Below are positions 7,902 through 18,400 of a stretch of DNA of 49,662 nt, in pieces. The notes under the pieces were generated by a model. That model was not told the DNA's origin. It did not search any database and was given only the letters and a program-made list of their open reading frames with translations. The DNA is taken from contig JAADII010000100.1 in the NCBI GenBank assembly GCA_013151415.1, positions 1 to 49,662 on the forward strand. Reading direction: 5' to 3'. Position 1 is the stretch's first letter; each line of letters begins with the position of its first letter. Source of the stretch: Chloroflexota bacterium (GTDB taxonomy: Bacteria; Chloroflexota; Anaerolineae; J102). The position numbers and the translations under genes are program-made.

Positions 7902-9047
7902 CTAATCGCGCAGCACATGGCGGGCGATGACGAGGCGGTTGATCTCGCTGGTGCCCTCGCCGATGAGCATGAGGCGATTGTCGCGATAGATGCGCTCGAC
8001 CGGGAATTCGGCGCTATAGCCATAGCCGCCGTGAATCTGAATGGCCTCGTAGCAGACCTTGTCGGCCATCTCGGTCGCGAAAAGCTTGGCGTGCGCGGCC
8101 ACCTGGCTGTAAGGCCGGCCCTGATCTTTGATCCAGGCCGCGCGATAAACGGCCCAGCGTGCAATGTCGATCATCGCGGACATATCGGCCAGCTTGAATT
8201 GGATGGCCTGCAAATCTGCGATAGGCCCGCCAAACGCGTGGCGCTCCTTCGCATATTTCACCGACTCCTCGAACGCGGCCTGAGCCAGTCCCACGCTCAG
8301 CGCGGCGATGCCGATGCGGCCGCCATCCAGCACGGTGAGGGTTTGTTGCAGGCCGCGGCCCTCCTCGCCCACCAGATAATCCAGCGGAACCCGCACATCC
8401 TCCAGGGTCACGGCGTGGGTTTTGCAGCCGTGCAGGCCCATCTTGCGCTCCGCGGGGTGAATGTGCAGGCCCGGCGCATCGGTGGGGACCGCGATCTGGC
8501 TCAGGGAGTGAGAACCGCCCCCGGGATCGGTGCGCACCAAAAACACGATGACGCCGGCCACCGACGCATTGGTCGTCCACATTTTGCTGCCGTTGATCAC
8601 CCACTCATTGCCCACCTTTTCGGCCTTGGTGCGCACCCCGCCCTTTAGATCAGAGCCCGCGCCCGGTTCTGTCAGGCTGAGCGCGCCCAGCATCTCGCCC
8701 CGCGCCAGCGGACGCAGAAACCGGTCTTTGAGCATGTCGCTGCCGAAGAGATTCAGCGACGCGCAGGCCAGGCTCAGGTGCGCCTCGACCGTGAGCGCGG
8801 TCGAACCGCAGCCTCGGCCCAACTCCTCATACAAAATCGCGGTGGAAACCATATCCGCGCCCGCGCCGTCCCATTCTTCGGGTATGTTCAACCCCAGCAG
8901 CCCCAACGGCCCCATCTTCTCGATGCTCTCGCGAGGGAATTTGTGCTCTCGGTCCACTTCCGCGGCTCGCGGCTTCACCTCTTTTTCCACGAAATCGCGG
9001 ATCATCTGACGGATAAGCTTCTGTTCTTCGGTTAGATTGAAGTCCAT
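7902..9047 (-). CDS. Acyl-CoA dehydrogenase (short-chain/butyryl-CoA type)
   Basis: This 381-residue flavoprotein of standard family length catalyses alpha,beta-dehydrogenation of acyl-CoA thioesters with electron transfer to ETF. Visible signatures are ALSLTEPGAGSDL (FAD/substrate loop), WVINGSKMWTTNA, QAIQFKLADM, IQIHGGYGY and the C-terminal RLMLIGEGTSEINRL, where the Glu in GEGT is at the position of the catalytic base of short-chain members. AGGAGTG lies just upstream of the ATG. It follows the acyl/acetyl-CoA synthetase gene by 16 bp, so both are co-transcribed. The pair suggests activation and oxidation of short acyl groups; the exact substrate cannot be read from sequence. Confidence 0.93.
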   Translation of the reverse strand: MDFNLTEEQKLIRQMIRDFVEKEVKPRAAEVDREHKFPRESIEKMGPLGLLGLNIPEEWDGAGADMVSTAILYEELGRGCGSTALTVEAHLSLACASLNLFGSDMLKDRFLRPLARGEMLGALSLTEPGAGSDLKGGVRTKAEKVGNEWVINGSKMWTTNASVAGVIVFLVRTDPGGGSHSLSQIAVPTDAPGLHIHPAERKMGLHGCKTHAVTLEDVRVPLDYLVGEEGRGLQQTLTVLDGGRIGIAALSVGLAQAAFEESVKYAKERHAFGGPIADLQAIQFKLADMSAMIDIARWAVYRAAWIKDQGRPYSQVAAHAKLFATEMADKVCYEAIQIHGGYGYSAEFPVERIYRDNRLMLIGEGTSEINRLVIARHVLRD

Positions 9048-9063
9048 TGTTCACTCCTATGAA

Positions 9064-11028
<1,965 letters not shown>

Positions 11029-11077
11029 CGTTGTCCTCCGGGGATGAGACAAAGGGACAATAAAACGATGGGAGAAT

Positions 11078-11106
11078 ATTGTACCGCACGGCTTAGCGCG
11101 GCTCAA
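11078..11106 (-). promoter_or_regulatory. Sigma70-like promoter for the acyl-CoA synthetase operon
   Basis: On the minus strand TTGAGC (11101-11106) and TACAAT (11078-11083) are separated by 17 bp, about 45 bp upstream of the synthetase ATG. The position in the short gap before the operon supports it. Confidence 0.55.
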
Positions 11107-11132
11107 AAAGCTAGGTTGATAAAAACAGCTTT

Positions 11133-11759
11133 TTACGCCAAACCGATCAGTTGTGGTTCGCCCCAAACCGCCCAATTCCAGCGAGAGTTGCCCAGGGGAT
11201 CGGTGATAAGCTGAAGCACCATGGATTGTCCGGCCAAGGAGGGGAGCTCAATCGTAAAGGTGTCCCACCCGGTCTCGCCCTTGAGATGGCTCCAAAGCGG
11301 CAAACTGTTCACCCGCACGCGGAACGCGACCTGATTGTCGGGCGTGAGCAGCGCGCCGTCGCGCACGCCCGCGGCAAAGCGCAGCTTGAGCAAATCCACT
11401 TCGGCCGGCACCTCGATCTCGTATTCCAACACCGAGACGCCGCGCGCGGGCGGATGTTGCCAGATGGCCTGTCGCACCACCCCGCCGCATGAAGCCGGCC
11501 CCAACTTGATCTCCATCCCCGCCGGGTCAATGGTCGCGGCCTGTCGCGCCTCGTGAAAATGCTCGATGAGATCGTAAAGCCAGACCGTCTCGAACCCCGC
11601 GTCCTCTTCCCAAACTTGCGGCGAGTGCCACTGCTCCTCCTGCCACTTGAGATAGCTAATGTACTGCGAAAGCTGCATCAGGCTCTCTTCCGACAGGTCG
11701 GCAATGCGACGGGTGATGGCGTCGATTTCGTCTTGATGGTGGGTCATGGTTTGTGTCAT
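11133..11759 (-). CDS. Unknown protein with helical N-terminus and beta-sandwich-like C-terminus
   Basis: This is a 208-residue soluble protein. The first ~45 residues (ITRRIADLSEESLMQLSQYISYLKWQEEQ) form a helical stretch reminiscent of DUF2281-type N-termini. The rest is beta-rich (VSVLEYEIEVPAEVDLLKLRF..., QVAFRVRVNSLPLWSHL) and resembles a carbohydrate-binding or jelly-roll module, ending WNWAVWGEPQLIG. No catalytic motif or signal peptide is visible. A second ATG four codons in (11747) is possible. It lies 104 bp upstream of the synthetase gene, with a separate promoter for that operon between them. Confidence 0.6.
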   Translation of the reverse strand: MTQTMTHHQDEIDAITRRIADLSEESLMQLSQYISYLKWQEEQWHSPQVWEEDAGFETVWLYDLIEHFHEARQAATIDPAGMEIKLGPASCGGVVRQAIWQHPPARGVSVLEYEIEVPAEVDLLKLRFAAGVRDGALLTPDNQVAFRVRVNSLPLWSHLKGETGWDTFTIELPSLAGQSMVLQLITDPLGNSRWNWAVWGEPQLIGLA

Positions 11760-12102
11760 TGCTTGTATGGAGCGACCGCAACAAAAAAGACCGAAGCGCA
11801 GGCTGGTCGGATGATGTTGAGATGTGGTTGGGGCGAACGAAAGTGAAACCGCGCTTCCGAGCTGGATGGTTGCTCAAGCCCAAAAGCCTGCCAGCCAACT
11901 GACGGCAGATATCTACTTGGGTTCGACGCGAGCAGCCATTTCGATTGTAATGCAAGAAAAGTGCGAGGACAAATGACTCATGGCGAGAAGATGGGCGCGT
12001 TCGGGCGAACGGCGCGCGGGGATGCTGTTCTGAAACCACCGGCCGCCAGACTTGTTATGCAATGTTCCCATTCTGAAACGCGACCTTTTTCGCCTCAGGC
12101 AC
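11760..12102. other. Gene-free spacer upstream of the peptide cluster
   Basis: I see no convincing gene in this stretch between the divergent unknown gene and the promoter of the peptide cluster. Short open frames here have no start or domain support. Composition begins to shift to lower GC. Confidence 0.5.
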
Positions 12103-12131
12103 TTGACACTCATTCTGCATTACAGTATACT
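12103..12131 (+). promoter_or_regulatory. Strong sigma70 promoter of the ABC/TOMM cluster
   Basis: TTGACA (12103-12108) and TATACT (12126-12131) are separated by exactly 17 bp. Initiation would leave a leader of about 49 nt before the ATG at 12188. This is among the best promoter matches in the window. Confidence 0.8.
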
Positions 12132-12133
12132 GT
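12122..12133 (+). promoter_or_regulatory. Palindromic operator overlapping the -10 box
   Basis: ACAGTATACTGT is a perfect 12-bp palindrome covering the -10 element. A bound repressor would block the promoter. The winged-helix protein encoded two genes downstream is the obvious candidate regulator; that link is inference. Confidence 0.65.
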
Positions 12134-12187
12134 GCAGCGCAAAGTCCTATTCAATTTAGAGGAGCGAGGCAAACACAGGAGCAGTTT

Positions 12188-12751
12188 ATGGACATTTCTC
12201 CCACCGAAGCGCAACAAGCACTGGATGATATCGACAAGATCATGGCGCGCACCCGCAGAGAGCTCGCCAATGGGAGCGGACCGTTGCAATTGGTTATTTG
12301 GGGACTGGTCTGGTTTGTCGGCTTTTTAGGCAGCTATTTTCTGAGTGGTCCGAAAAGCGGCTTTTTGTGGCTGCTCTTACTCATCGCCGCTTTAATATCG
12401 AGCATCTATCTTGGCTATCGAGATGAACTGCGCGTGCGATATGGTGGGTTGAGCATGCGAATAGCCAGCTCTTGGGCGCTCCTGATCCTGTTTGCCACAC
12501 TCATTTTATGGGCCGCAACGCCCAAAACAGCCGAACAAGCGAATCTCATCTTCATTCTCATCATTATGTTGGGCTATGGCTTGTTGGGCATTTGGACCTG
12601 GCGAGCCATGTTTTGGGTCGGTCTTGTCGTCTCGGCTCTGGCCATCATCGGTTATCTCTTCTTTTTCAAACATTTTTTCATCTGGATGGCCGTTCTGGGT
12701 GGCGGAGCGCTTATCGCAAGCGGTATCTATATTAAGAAGGCGGGAAAATAA
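12188..12751 (+). CDS. Multi-pass membrane protein, first gene of the ABC module
   Basis: This is a 187-residue protein with a ~35-residue charged cytoplasmic N-terminus containing EAQQALDDIDKIMARTRREL, followed by five or six hydrophobic segments (about residues 37-55, 60-78, 93-110, 120-135, 140-160 and 164-183). AGGAG precedes the ATG at good spacing. The next gene starts two bases after its stop, so they are coupled. Small membrane proteins of this kind accompany ABC-2 exporters and winged-helix regulators in many Gram-positive and Chloroflexota genomes. I do not recognise a specific family; an accessory or immunity role is possible. Confidence 0.75.
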   Translation: MDISPTEAQQALDDIDKIMARTRRELANGSGPLQLVIWGLVWFVGFLGSYFLSGPKSGFLWLLLLIAALISSIYLGYRDELRVRYGGLSMRIASSWALLILFATLILWAATPKTAEQANLIFILIIMLGYGLLGIWTWRAMFWVGLVVSALAIIGYLFFFKHFFIWMAVLGGGALIASGIYIKKAGK

Positions 12752-12753
12752 TC

Positions 12754-13074
12754 ATGGATGAGCTCGATCCCGTTATTCACCAGCCCGTCCGACTAAGGAT
12801 TATGGCCGCGCTTATGACGTTGGACATGGATGCAGAGATAGAATTCACCACGTTACGCGATCTCTTGAATCTTACCGACGGCAACCTGGGCGCACATTTG
12901 CGCAAGTTGGAACGCGCTGAATATGTGCAGATACACAAAACATTCGTCGGACGCAAACCGCGAACATTTTTGTCTCTCACGCCGAAAGGTCGCGTCGCTT
13001 TTCTAGAACATCGTCGAGCACTGGAAGCGCTTCTTCAGAGCGTTGACCGGGCCTTAGAAAACAATCAAGGATAA
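12754..13074 (+). CDS. Winged-helix transcriptional regulator (HTH_34/MarR-like)
   Basis: This 106-residue DNA-binding protein has a typical winged-helix layout. VIHQPVRLRIMAALM is helix 1, FTTLRDLLNLTDGNLGAHLRKLERAEYVQ contains the recognition helix, and FVGRKPRTFLSLTPKGRVAF is the wing. This matches the PF13601-type group often encoded beside ABC exporters. It is coupled to the membrane protein upstream and followed 24 bp later by the ABC ATPase. It probably represses the cluster through the palindrome at the -10 box (12122-12133). Confidence 0.88.
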   Translation: MDELDPVIHQPVRLRIMAALMTLDMDAEIEFTTLRDLLNLTDGNLGAHLRKLERAEYVQIHKTFVGRKPRTFLSLTPKGRVAFLEHRRALEALLQSVDRALENNQG

Positions 13075-13098
13075 TTCATCCTCATCAAGGAGCCGCGC

Positions 13099-14013
13099 AT
13101 GACGATTGCCATTGAAGTCCAACATCTCAGCAAGGCGTACGGGTCGATAAAGGCCGTAGATGACATCTCTTTCCACGTCGAAATGGGAGAGATATTTGGC
13201 ATGGTTGGTCCTAATGGAGCGGGGAAAACCACCACAATCGAATGTATCGAGGGGTTGCGTTGGGCGGATGGAGGCGAAGTGCGCGTGCTTGGCCTTGATC
13301 CTCGTCGCGATGGCTACAAACTACGACAATCCATCGGCATGCAATTGCAGGAATCGGCCCTTCCTCTCCGGCTCAAAGTGTGGGAGGCGTGTGATCTGTT
13401 CGCCTCGTTTTATGAAAAAACCATACCTTGGGAACCGCTGTTGGAGGAATTTGGCCTGACCGAAAAGCGCAACACGACATTTGAGAAGCTATCTGGAGGC
13501 CAAAAACAGCGGCTTTTCATCGCCTTGGCCTTGCTCAACGACCCAGAGATCGTTTTCTTCGATGAATTGACCACCGGACTCGATCCGCAAGCGCGCCGCA
13601 CCATGTGGGATATGGTGAAAGGCGTGCGCGATCGGGGCAAAACCGTGTTCTTGACCACGCACTACATGGAAGAGGCCGAACGACTTTGTGATCGCGTGGC
13701 CATCATTGATCAGGGGCGATTGGTGGCGTTGGACGCGCCGGCAAACTTGATCCGCTCGTTGGGGTTGGGAGTGAGATTTATCTTCACATTGGATGGTCAG
13801 CTTGATCCCGCCCCCTTGTACGAGCTGGAGGGAGTGGAGCATGTCAAGCTGAATGGAGAACGCGTGGTTGTCTTAGGAGAGAGCGAGCGTTTGGCGGGTC
13901 GCGTGCTCTCGGTGGTGGAAAAACAAAATTGCCTCACCCGCGACTTCCGCATCGAACAACCCAATCTTGAAGATGTGTTTCTGGCCCTCACAGGCCGCGA
14001 CATACGCGATTGA
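13099..14013 (+). CDS. ABC-2 exporter ATP-binding protein
   Basis: This is a 304-residue ATPase of the CcmA/drug-export type. It has Walker A GPNGAGKTTT, the signature LSGGQKQR, Walker B IVFFDELTTGLD and the switch TTHYMEE, followed by a ~75-residue C-terminal extension usual for this subgroup. AAGGAG precedes the ATG. It pairs with the permease that starts 15 bp downstream. Within the peptide cluster it may export the product or provide self-protection, although a second export system lies at the far end. Confidence 0.93.
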   Translation: MTIAIEVQHLSKAYGSIKAVDDISFHVEMGEIFGMVGPNGAGKTTTIECIEGLRWADGGEVRVLGLDPRRDGYKLRQSIGMQLQESALPLRLKVWEACDLFASFYEKTIPWEPLLEEFGLTEKRNTTFEKLSGGQKQRLFIALALLNDPEIVFFDELTTGLDPQARRTMWDMVKGVRDRGKTVFLTTHYMEEAERLCDRVAIIDQGRLVALDAPANLIRSLGLGVRFIFTLDGQLDPAPLYELEGVEHVKLNGERVVVLGESERLAGRVLSVVEKQNCLTRDFRIEQPNLEDVFLALTGRDIRD

Positions 14014-14028
14014 AAACGGTGGCGCACC

Positions 14029-14772
14029 ATGACGGCTTTGACCAAATTAACGAAAACACAGTTCAAACTTTACCTTCGCGAGCCGATGGCCTTTTTCTTC
14101 ACCATGGTCTTTCCGGTCATGTTATTGGTCTTGTTCGGCGCGATCTTCAGCAATGATCCGAACCCATTCTACAACAACATGGGGTATGTGGATTTCGCGA
14201 CCCCGGCGCTCATTGTATTCGTCATTGTCACGGTGATGTTGATGAGCGTGCCAATAAAGACCGCGAGCGATCGGGAGCTTGGCGTTTTGCGACGCTTTCG
14301 CGCCACGCCGTTGCGCCCGCGCGTTTACATGGCCTCTGATGTGCTTATGCATTACCTGATCACTTTGGTGGGAGCGCTGCTGTTGTTGGTGGTGGGCGTG
14401 TTGGCGTTCGATCTAAATCTAACCGAAAACTGGGTCCATGTATGGCTCGCTTTCACCTTGAGCGCGTTGTCATTCGCCGCATTGGGATATCTCATAGCAG
14501 CGTACGCGCCCACGGCTCGCGTCGCGCAGACCGTGGGCATGGCGTTATTCTTTCCCATGATGTTCCTTTCCGGCGCCGCCTTCCCCTTGGAGATTATGCC
14601 CGAGGCGTTGCAAACCATCAGCAAGTTTCTGCCAATGACTATGGCTGTCGAGCTGCTCCAAGGCGTCTGGTTTGGCGAATCGTGGAGCCTCTATACGCGA
14701 CAGACGTTCACCTTGATAGGCATGTTGGCGATCTGTGCGATTGTCGCCGCTCGGGCGTTTCGGTGGGAATGA
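14029..14772 (+). CDS. ABC-2 type permease
   Basis: This is a 247-residue integral membrane protein with six predicted segments. The features ELGVLRRFRATPLRPRVYM (cytosolic coupling loop) and SGAAFPLEIMPE are typical of ABC-2 transporters of the drug or antibiotic export class. It forms a half-transporter pair with the ATPase immediately upstream. It ends 91 bp before the radical SAM gene. Confidence 0.92.
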   Translation: MTALTKLTKTQFKLYLREPMAFFFTMVFPVMLLVLFGAIFSNDPNPFYNNMGYVDFATPALIVFVIVTVMLMSVPIKTASDRELGVLRRFRATPLRPRVYMASDVLMHYLITLVGALLLLVVGVLAFDLNLTENWVHVWLAFTLSALSFAALGYLIAAYAPTARVAQTVGMALFFPMMFLSGAAFPLEIMPEALQTISKFLPMTMAVELLQGVWFGESWSLYTRQTFTLIGMLAICAIVAARAFRWE

Positions 14773-14863
14773 ACCCGGACGGTCTTCACGAATACAACCA
14801 GGTCTGGCCCAAGATCACTGCCCCGTTTATGTCAAGTCCCTTTCCGTTGTTCGTATTCGACCC

Positions 14864-16057
14864 ATGAATTTTGAATTCTATCTGACAACCGCGTGCAACA
14901 TGAGCTGCACCTTTTGCGGTGCGTGGTATCGGGCTTCCAACGAACGGAGCATTCCATTCGAAAAAGTGTGCGAAATCTTAGCCAGCGCCCGAGAACAAGG
15001 CTACAAATACGTGGCCTTTTCGGGCGGAGAACCCATGATGTACGCCAGGTTTGTAGATGTCATCAGGTTCGCCCATGAGCTGGGGTTTTATGTGAGCGTC
15101 GCGACCAACGGGTTGTTCATCGATGACCAGATATTGGATGCGCTGGAAGCGACGAACACAAGCGTTCGCGTGAGTCTTCACACATTGGACCGTTCCTTGC
15201 ATCAAGAGATAGTGGGGACGGATTCCCTTTCCAGGGTGCTGGCGTCTATCGAATTGCTGTGCGAACGCGGCGCGTATTATGGGATCGGCTCCACCATCTA
15301 CGAAATCAACGTCCACGAGGTGGAGGCGCTGGCCGAGTATGCGCTTGAACACAATGCGGCGTTCATCAAGTTTTCCCCGGTTTTCAATGTATGGAAGGGC
15401 GACGACATCTATTTGGATGAGGCATTCTATGCCGATATTCTCACAAGATTGGTGCGAACGACCATTAAACACATCAAGCATCTCAACTATAGGAAACAGG
15501 CGAACATTTTCCTCGATCATTTTGTCGATGTGATGACGACAAGGCGATGCAGCGCGGGCACAGATCTATATTGCGGCGTGGACACCAAGCTGAATATCAT
15601 CCCCTGTCCGGTTCTGCCCGATCACGGGGTGCTCCCAAAAGCCAGCTATCAATCAATGGACGATTTCATTGAGCTGAAACAGGGCTTTAGCGCCATTTAT
15701 GACAAAAATTTTGCCGATAGCCTCGAAGGCAAGTGCGCCGATTGTGCATTCAAGAGCGTCTGTCTGGGCGGATGCCTCAGCCTCAAGTTATCCGCCGGAC
15801 TTTCACTCACCAGCGAGCAACCCATTTGCCTTTGGCGCATTCTCAACCGCGTCATAAGCCAATTCGACCGAGACGCCATGGCCGATGTGCTTTACTACTG
15901 GCAATATCAGTACAATCGAAAGGTGGTGGACGGGAGTGAAAATTTGGGGTGCATTCGGCATGTGCCGGTGTGGACATTGGAATACAAGCTTGGGCGTCGG
16001 CGTCAGGATTTTTACGCCCCGTCCGAGCAAAACATTTATCAGCGACTCAATGCGTAA
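14864..16057 (+). CDS. Radical SAM/SPASM peptide-modifying enzyme
   Basis: This 397-residue enzyme carries the radical SAM motif CNMSCTFC (C11, C15, C18) and GGEP at 54-57, which binds SAM. The C-terminal SPASM-like region has CSAG at 229, C237, C248, the CX2CX5CX3C array at C291/C294/C300/C304, and C322. These would bind auxiliary 4Fe-4S clusters as in peptide maturases such as AnSME, PqqE and sactisynthases. The ATG at 14864 sits right before the beta strand that starts the domain; no strong Shine-Dalgarno sequence is visible. Its position directly before SagB/SagC/YcaO genes makes a role in maturing the small Cys-rich precursors likely. The chemistry (thioether, epimerisation or other) cannot be read from sequence. 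Confidence 0.88.
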   Translation: MNFEFYLTTACNMSCTFCGAWYRASNERSIPFEKVCEILASAREQGYKYVAFSGGEPMMYARFVDVIRFAHELGFYVSVATNGLFIDDQILDALEATNTSVRVSLHTLDRSLHQEIVGTDSLSRVLASIELLCERGAYYGIGSTIYEINVHEVEALAEYALEHNAAFIKFSPVFNVWKGDDIYLDEAFYADILTRLVRTTIKHIKHLNYRKQANIFLDHFVDVMTTRRCSAGTDLYCGVDTKLNIIPCPVLPDHGVLPKASYQSMDDFIELKQGFSAIYDKNFADSLEGKCADCAFKSVCLGGCLSLKLSAGLSLTSEQPICLWRILNRVISQFDRDAMADVLYYWQYQYNRKVVDGSENLGCIRHVPVWTLEYKLGRRRQDFYAPSEQNIYQRLNA

Positions 16058-16171
16058 GCCCTAATAGGGGAGAACTCAGAGAAATGTTTACGCCCTGACC
16101 ATTTCAGATTGGCGCCATCAGCGCAACAATTATCCATACATCGCAACAATCATGATAAAGAGGAGACAACC

Positions 16172-17176
16172 ATGCTAAAGAGGCGACCCACAAAAAAACC
16201 CACGGTCATGGATATATCCGAATTTCGGCAGAAGGAATTTGGGCCGTTGATGGAGATTTTCGACGCCTGCAGCCACCTTCCAGCTTCTCTATACATTGAA
16301 TCGACAGCCATCAAGGTGCCTGGAGCCAACTACAATAGCGCCATGATCTCGGAAGCGCATTTTCTGAGCGAAGACTATCTGTTAAATTCAAAGCGCAACT
16401 CGTTGGATTTGGGGATTGGGATCAGCGTCATGAATTACGCCTCTTTTGGCATCCGCGGAAGCCTGAGCATGAGGCATTTGAAAGAGCAACGATTGGCGGC
16501 AACGCAAAAAACCGTGAAGCTACCCCCTTACAAAATGGTCAACGCGCCGCTCGGCATCGCCATTCGCGCCAGAAGAAGCATTCGGGAAATGAGTGGCAAG
16601 CCCATGGATTTGCAAACGTTATCGACCATTTTGTTCTATGCCAACGGAACAACCGGCGATTTCATTCTGGCGTCCGAGACCACCGACGCGCTCCCCGAGC
16701 ATTCGTTAGGCGCCGATTTTGTGGGCAAGCTACGAGCGGCTCCCTCGGGCGGCGGCCTATATCCCATCTACCTTTACATAGTCGCCCGCAATGTAAAGGA
16801 CCTCGAAGATGGACTCTATATCTACCTTCCACTTTCCCACGCGCTCCACACCGTCCGAACGTTCGACGAGCAAGACAAAGAGGCTTTTGCCAATCTTGCG
16901 CAATGGGGCGTGAATATCAACTCGGCAAAGGTAAATCTTGCCATCTTCTTTGTCTATAGCTTATTCGAAAACTCGCGAAAATACGGTGATCAAGGGGCGA
17001 CATTTGCCATTATCGAGGCGGGCGAGATGTCGCAAAACATGCATCTATGTTGCACGGCCTTGAATCTCGCCTCCTGCGACATTGGGGGATATGAAAAAAG
17101 CCTGAGCGAACAATTCCTCGGCGTCGATGGTCTATCAAAGCATGTCATCCATCTGGTCATCATTGGCATGAAATAA
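16172..17176 (+). CDS. SagB-type FMN-dependent azoline dehydrogenase
   Basis: This 334-residue nitroreductase-fold protein contains RRSIREMSGKPMDL (FMN phosphate-binding region), APSGGGLYPIYLYIVARNV and GLYIYLPLSHAL, which are diagnostic for SagB/McbC-type dehydrogenases of the TOMM family. In that family the enzyme oxidises thiazoline and (methyl)oxazoline rings to azoles using FMN. AGGAG precedes the ATG at 16172 at ideal spacing, so an earlier in-frame start was rejected. The N-terminal ~110 residues before the catalytic core are longer than in simple nitroreductases, as is normal for SagB. It is the first of three consecutive synthetase components (B, C, D). Confidence 0.92.
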   Translation: MLKRRPTKKPTVMDISEFRQKEFGPLMEIFDACSHLPASLYIESTAIKVPGANYNSAMISEAHFLSEDYLLNSKRNSLDLGIGISVMNYASFGIRGSLSMRHLKEQRLAATQKTVKLPPYKMVNAPLGIAIRARRSIREMSGKPMDLQTLSTILFYANGTTGDFILASETTDALPEHSLGADFVGKLRAAPSGGGLYPIYLYIVARNVKDLEDGLYIYLPLSHALHTVRTFDEQDKEAFANLAQWGVNINSAKVNLAIFFVYSLFENSRKYGDQGATFAIIEAGEMSQNMHLCCTALNLASCDIGGYEKSLSEQFLGVDGLSKHVIHLVIIGMK

Positions 17177-17216
17177 CCTCATCTCTTCACCATGCACTCA
17201 CGAAAAGGATGCCGTC

Positions 17217-18326
17217 ATGAACAATAACTCCAGAATAGTCCTATCGGATTCTGTTCGCATTTATTCCTCGGGAACCGATGAAATTCGAATACGAAAAGGC
17301 GTGTGGAACTACGAGGAAGCCATTCTCAACTACGGAGGCCTGAGTGAAAACTTGCAAAATGCTGTATTGAAATTGTTCGATCGGCTGGAAGCAGGTCAAT
17401 TCGTGGATGTGGTCGATTTAATGGATGCAGAACAGCTTACGCCAGAAGAAAAAGAGCTATTTTCAGGCCTGATCGATTCTCTGAGGTATCAAAGTTATGT
17501 TTATTCTGAACACGATTCAGATTCACAAAAACTATTGTTCGAGTTGCTTGGAGGCTCGGCGACAGGGGGTTTTTATGCGCCAACCCAACATATTCGGCCT
17601 GTTCTGTTCTTCGGAGACAACCAATCGATACGCGAATATGCCAGAATGCTGGCCAAGGAAGTTGATATTCCTTTGACGGTTATGAGCGACGCCGAGATCA
17701 AAGACATCGCGGCCATGGATTTGACGACCTGTCAAGATGGTTACGCCACAACAAAACAGCTCAACGAAGTTGTCAGATTTATCGAACGATTTGGATGCAT
17801 TGTTGGTTGCATGGAGAAGCCGCATATCAGCTTCCTTCGGAACATAAATCGCGCCCTGGTTCGCACATCGCAAACACTATGCATGGCTTTGTTAGATGGC
17901 CCATTCACCAGTGTATTCACCATCAAACCGCCAGAAACCGGTTGTTTCGAATGTTATGAGCTCCGCCTTTTGGCTCGAATGCAAGAGATGACCGTCTATC
18001 GAAAATTTGTTGAACAATCGCGGTTGTCTGCAAGACGCAAAAATGGAAACACCTACACCACGCCCTTGATGCATGCGCTCACTTCGCAGGCGATGTTCGA
18101 AGGATTTCTCGTTTCAAGCATAGGAAAGGCGAAGCTGGCGGGCCGCGCCCTGAACACATATCTGCCCATTTTAGAAATTCAGGTGCAAGACATTCTCCGG
18201 GTTCCCTTCTGTCCGGCTTGCGGATTCGTCGCCCGAGCAAAGATGGAGGAAATGTACACATCGACGCATGCCATCGTTGAGAAACTGGTTTCATCGATCA
18301 TCATCGGCGAAAAAGAGCCGGTTTAG
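17217..18326 (+). CDS. SagC-like TOMM E1/Ocin-ThiF protein with RiPP recognition element
   Basis: This 369-residue protein is probably the partner of the YcaO cyclodehydratase. The N-terminal ~95 residues (VRIYSSGTDEIRIRKGVWNYEEAIL... and a winged-helix-like stretch) fit the RiPP recognition element that binds the precursor leader. The C-terminal part is a degenerate E1-like fold with two Cys pairs, C243xxC246 and C332xxC335, which form the structural zinc site of SagC/Ocin-ThiF proteins. The ATP-binding motif of true E1 enzymes is absent, as expected. AAAAGGATG lies upstream of the start. Position between SagB- and YcaO-type genes supports the call. Confidence 0.87.
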   Translation: MNNNSRIVLSDSVRIYSSGTDEIRIRKGVWNYEEAILNYGGLSENLQNAVLKLFDRLEAGQFVDVVDLMDAEQLTPEEKELFSGLIDSLRYQSYVYSEHDSDSQKLLFELLGGSATGGFYAPTQHIRPVLFFGDNQSIREYARMLAKEVDIPLTVMSDAEIKDIAAMDLTTCQDGYATTKQLNEVVRFIERFGCIVGCMEKPHISFLRNINRALVRTSQTLCMALLDGPFTSVFTIKPPETGCFECYELRLLARMQEMTVYRKFVEQSRLSARRKNGNTYTTPLMHALTSQAMFEGFLVSSIGKAKLAGRALNTYLPILEIQVQDILRVPFCPACGFVARAKMEEMYTSTHAIVEKLVSSIIIGEKEPV

Positions 18327-18400
18327 CTTCCTTGTTTAGCCTTTCATCGCCAGCGATTGCCCGAATGGCTCCCTTATAAAAAGGTGGACGGTCGAAACTT

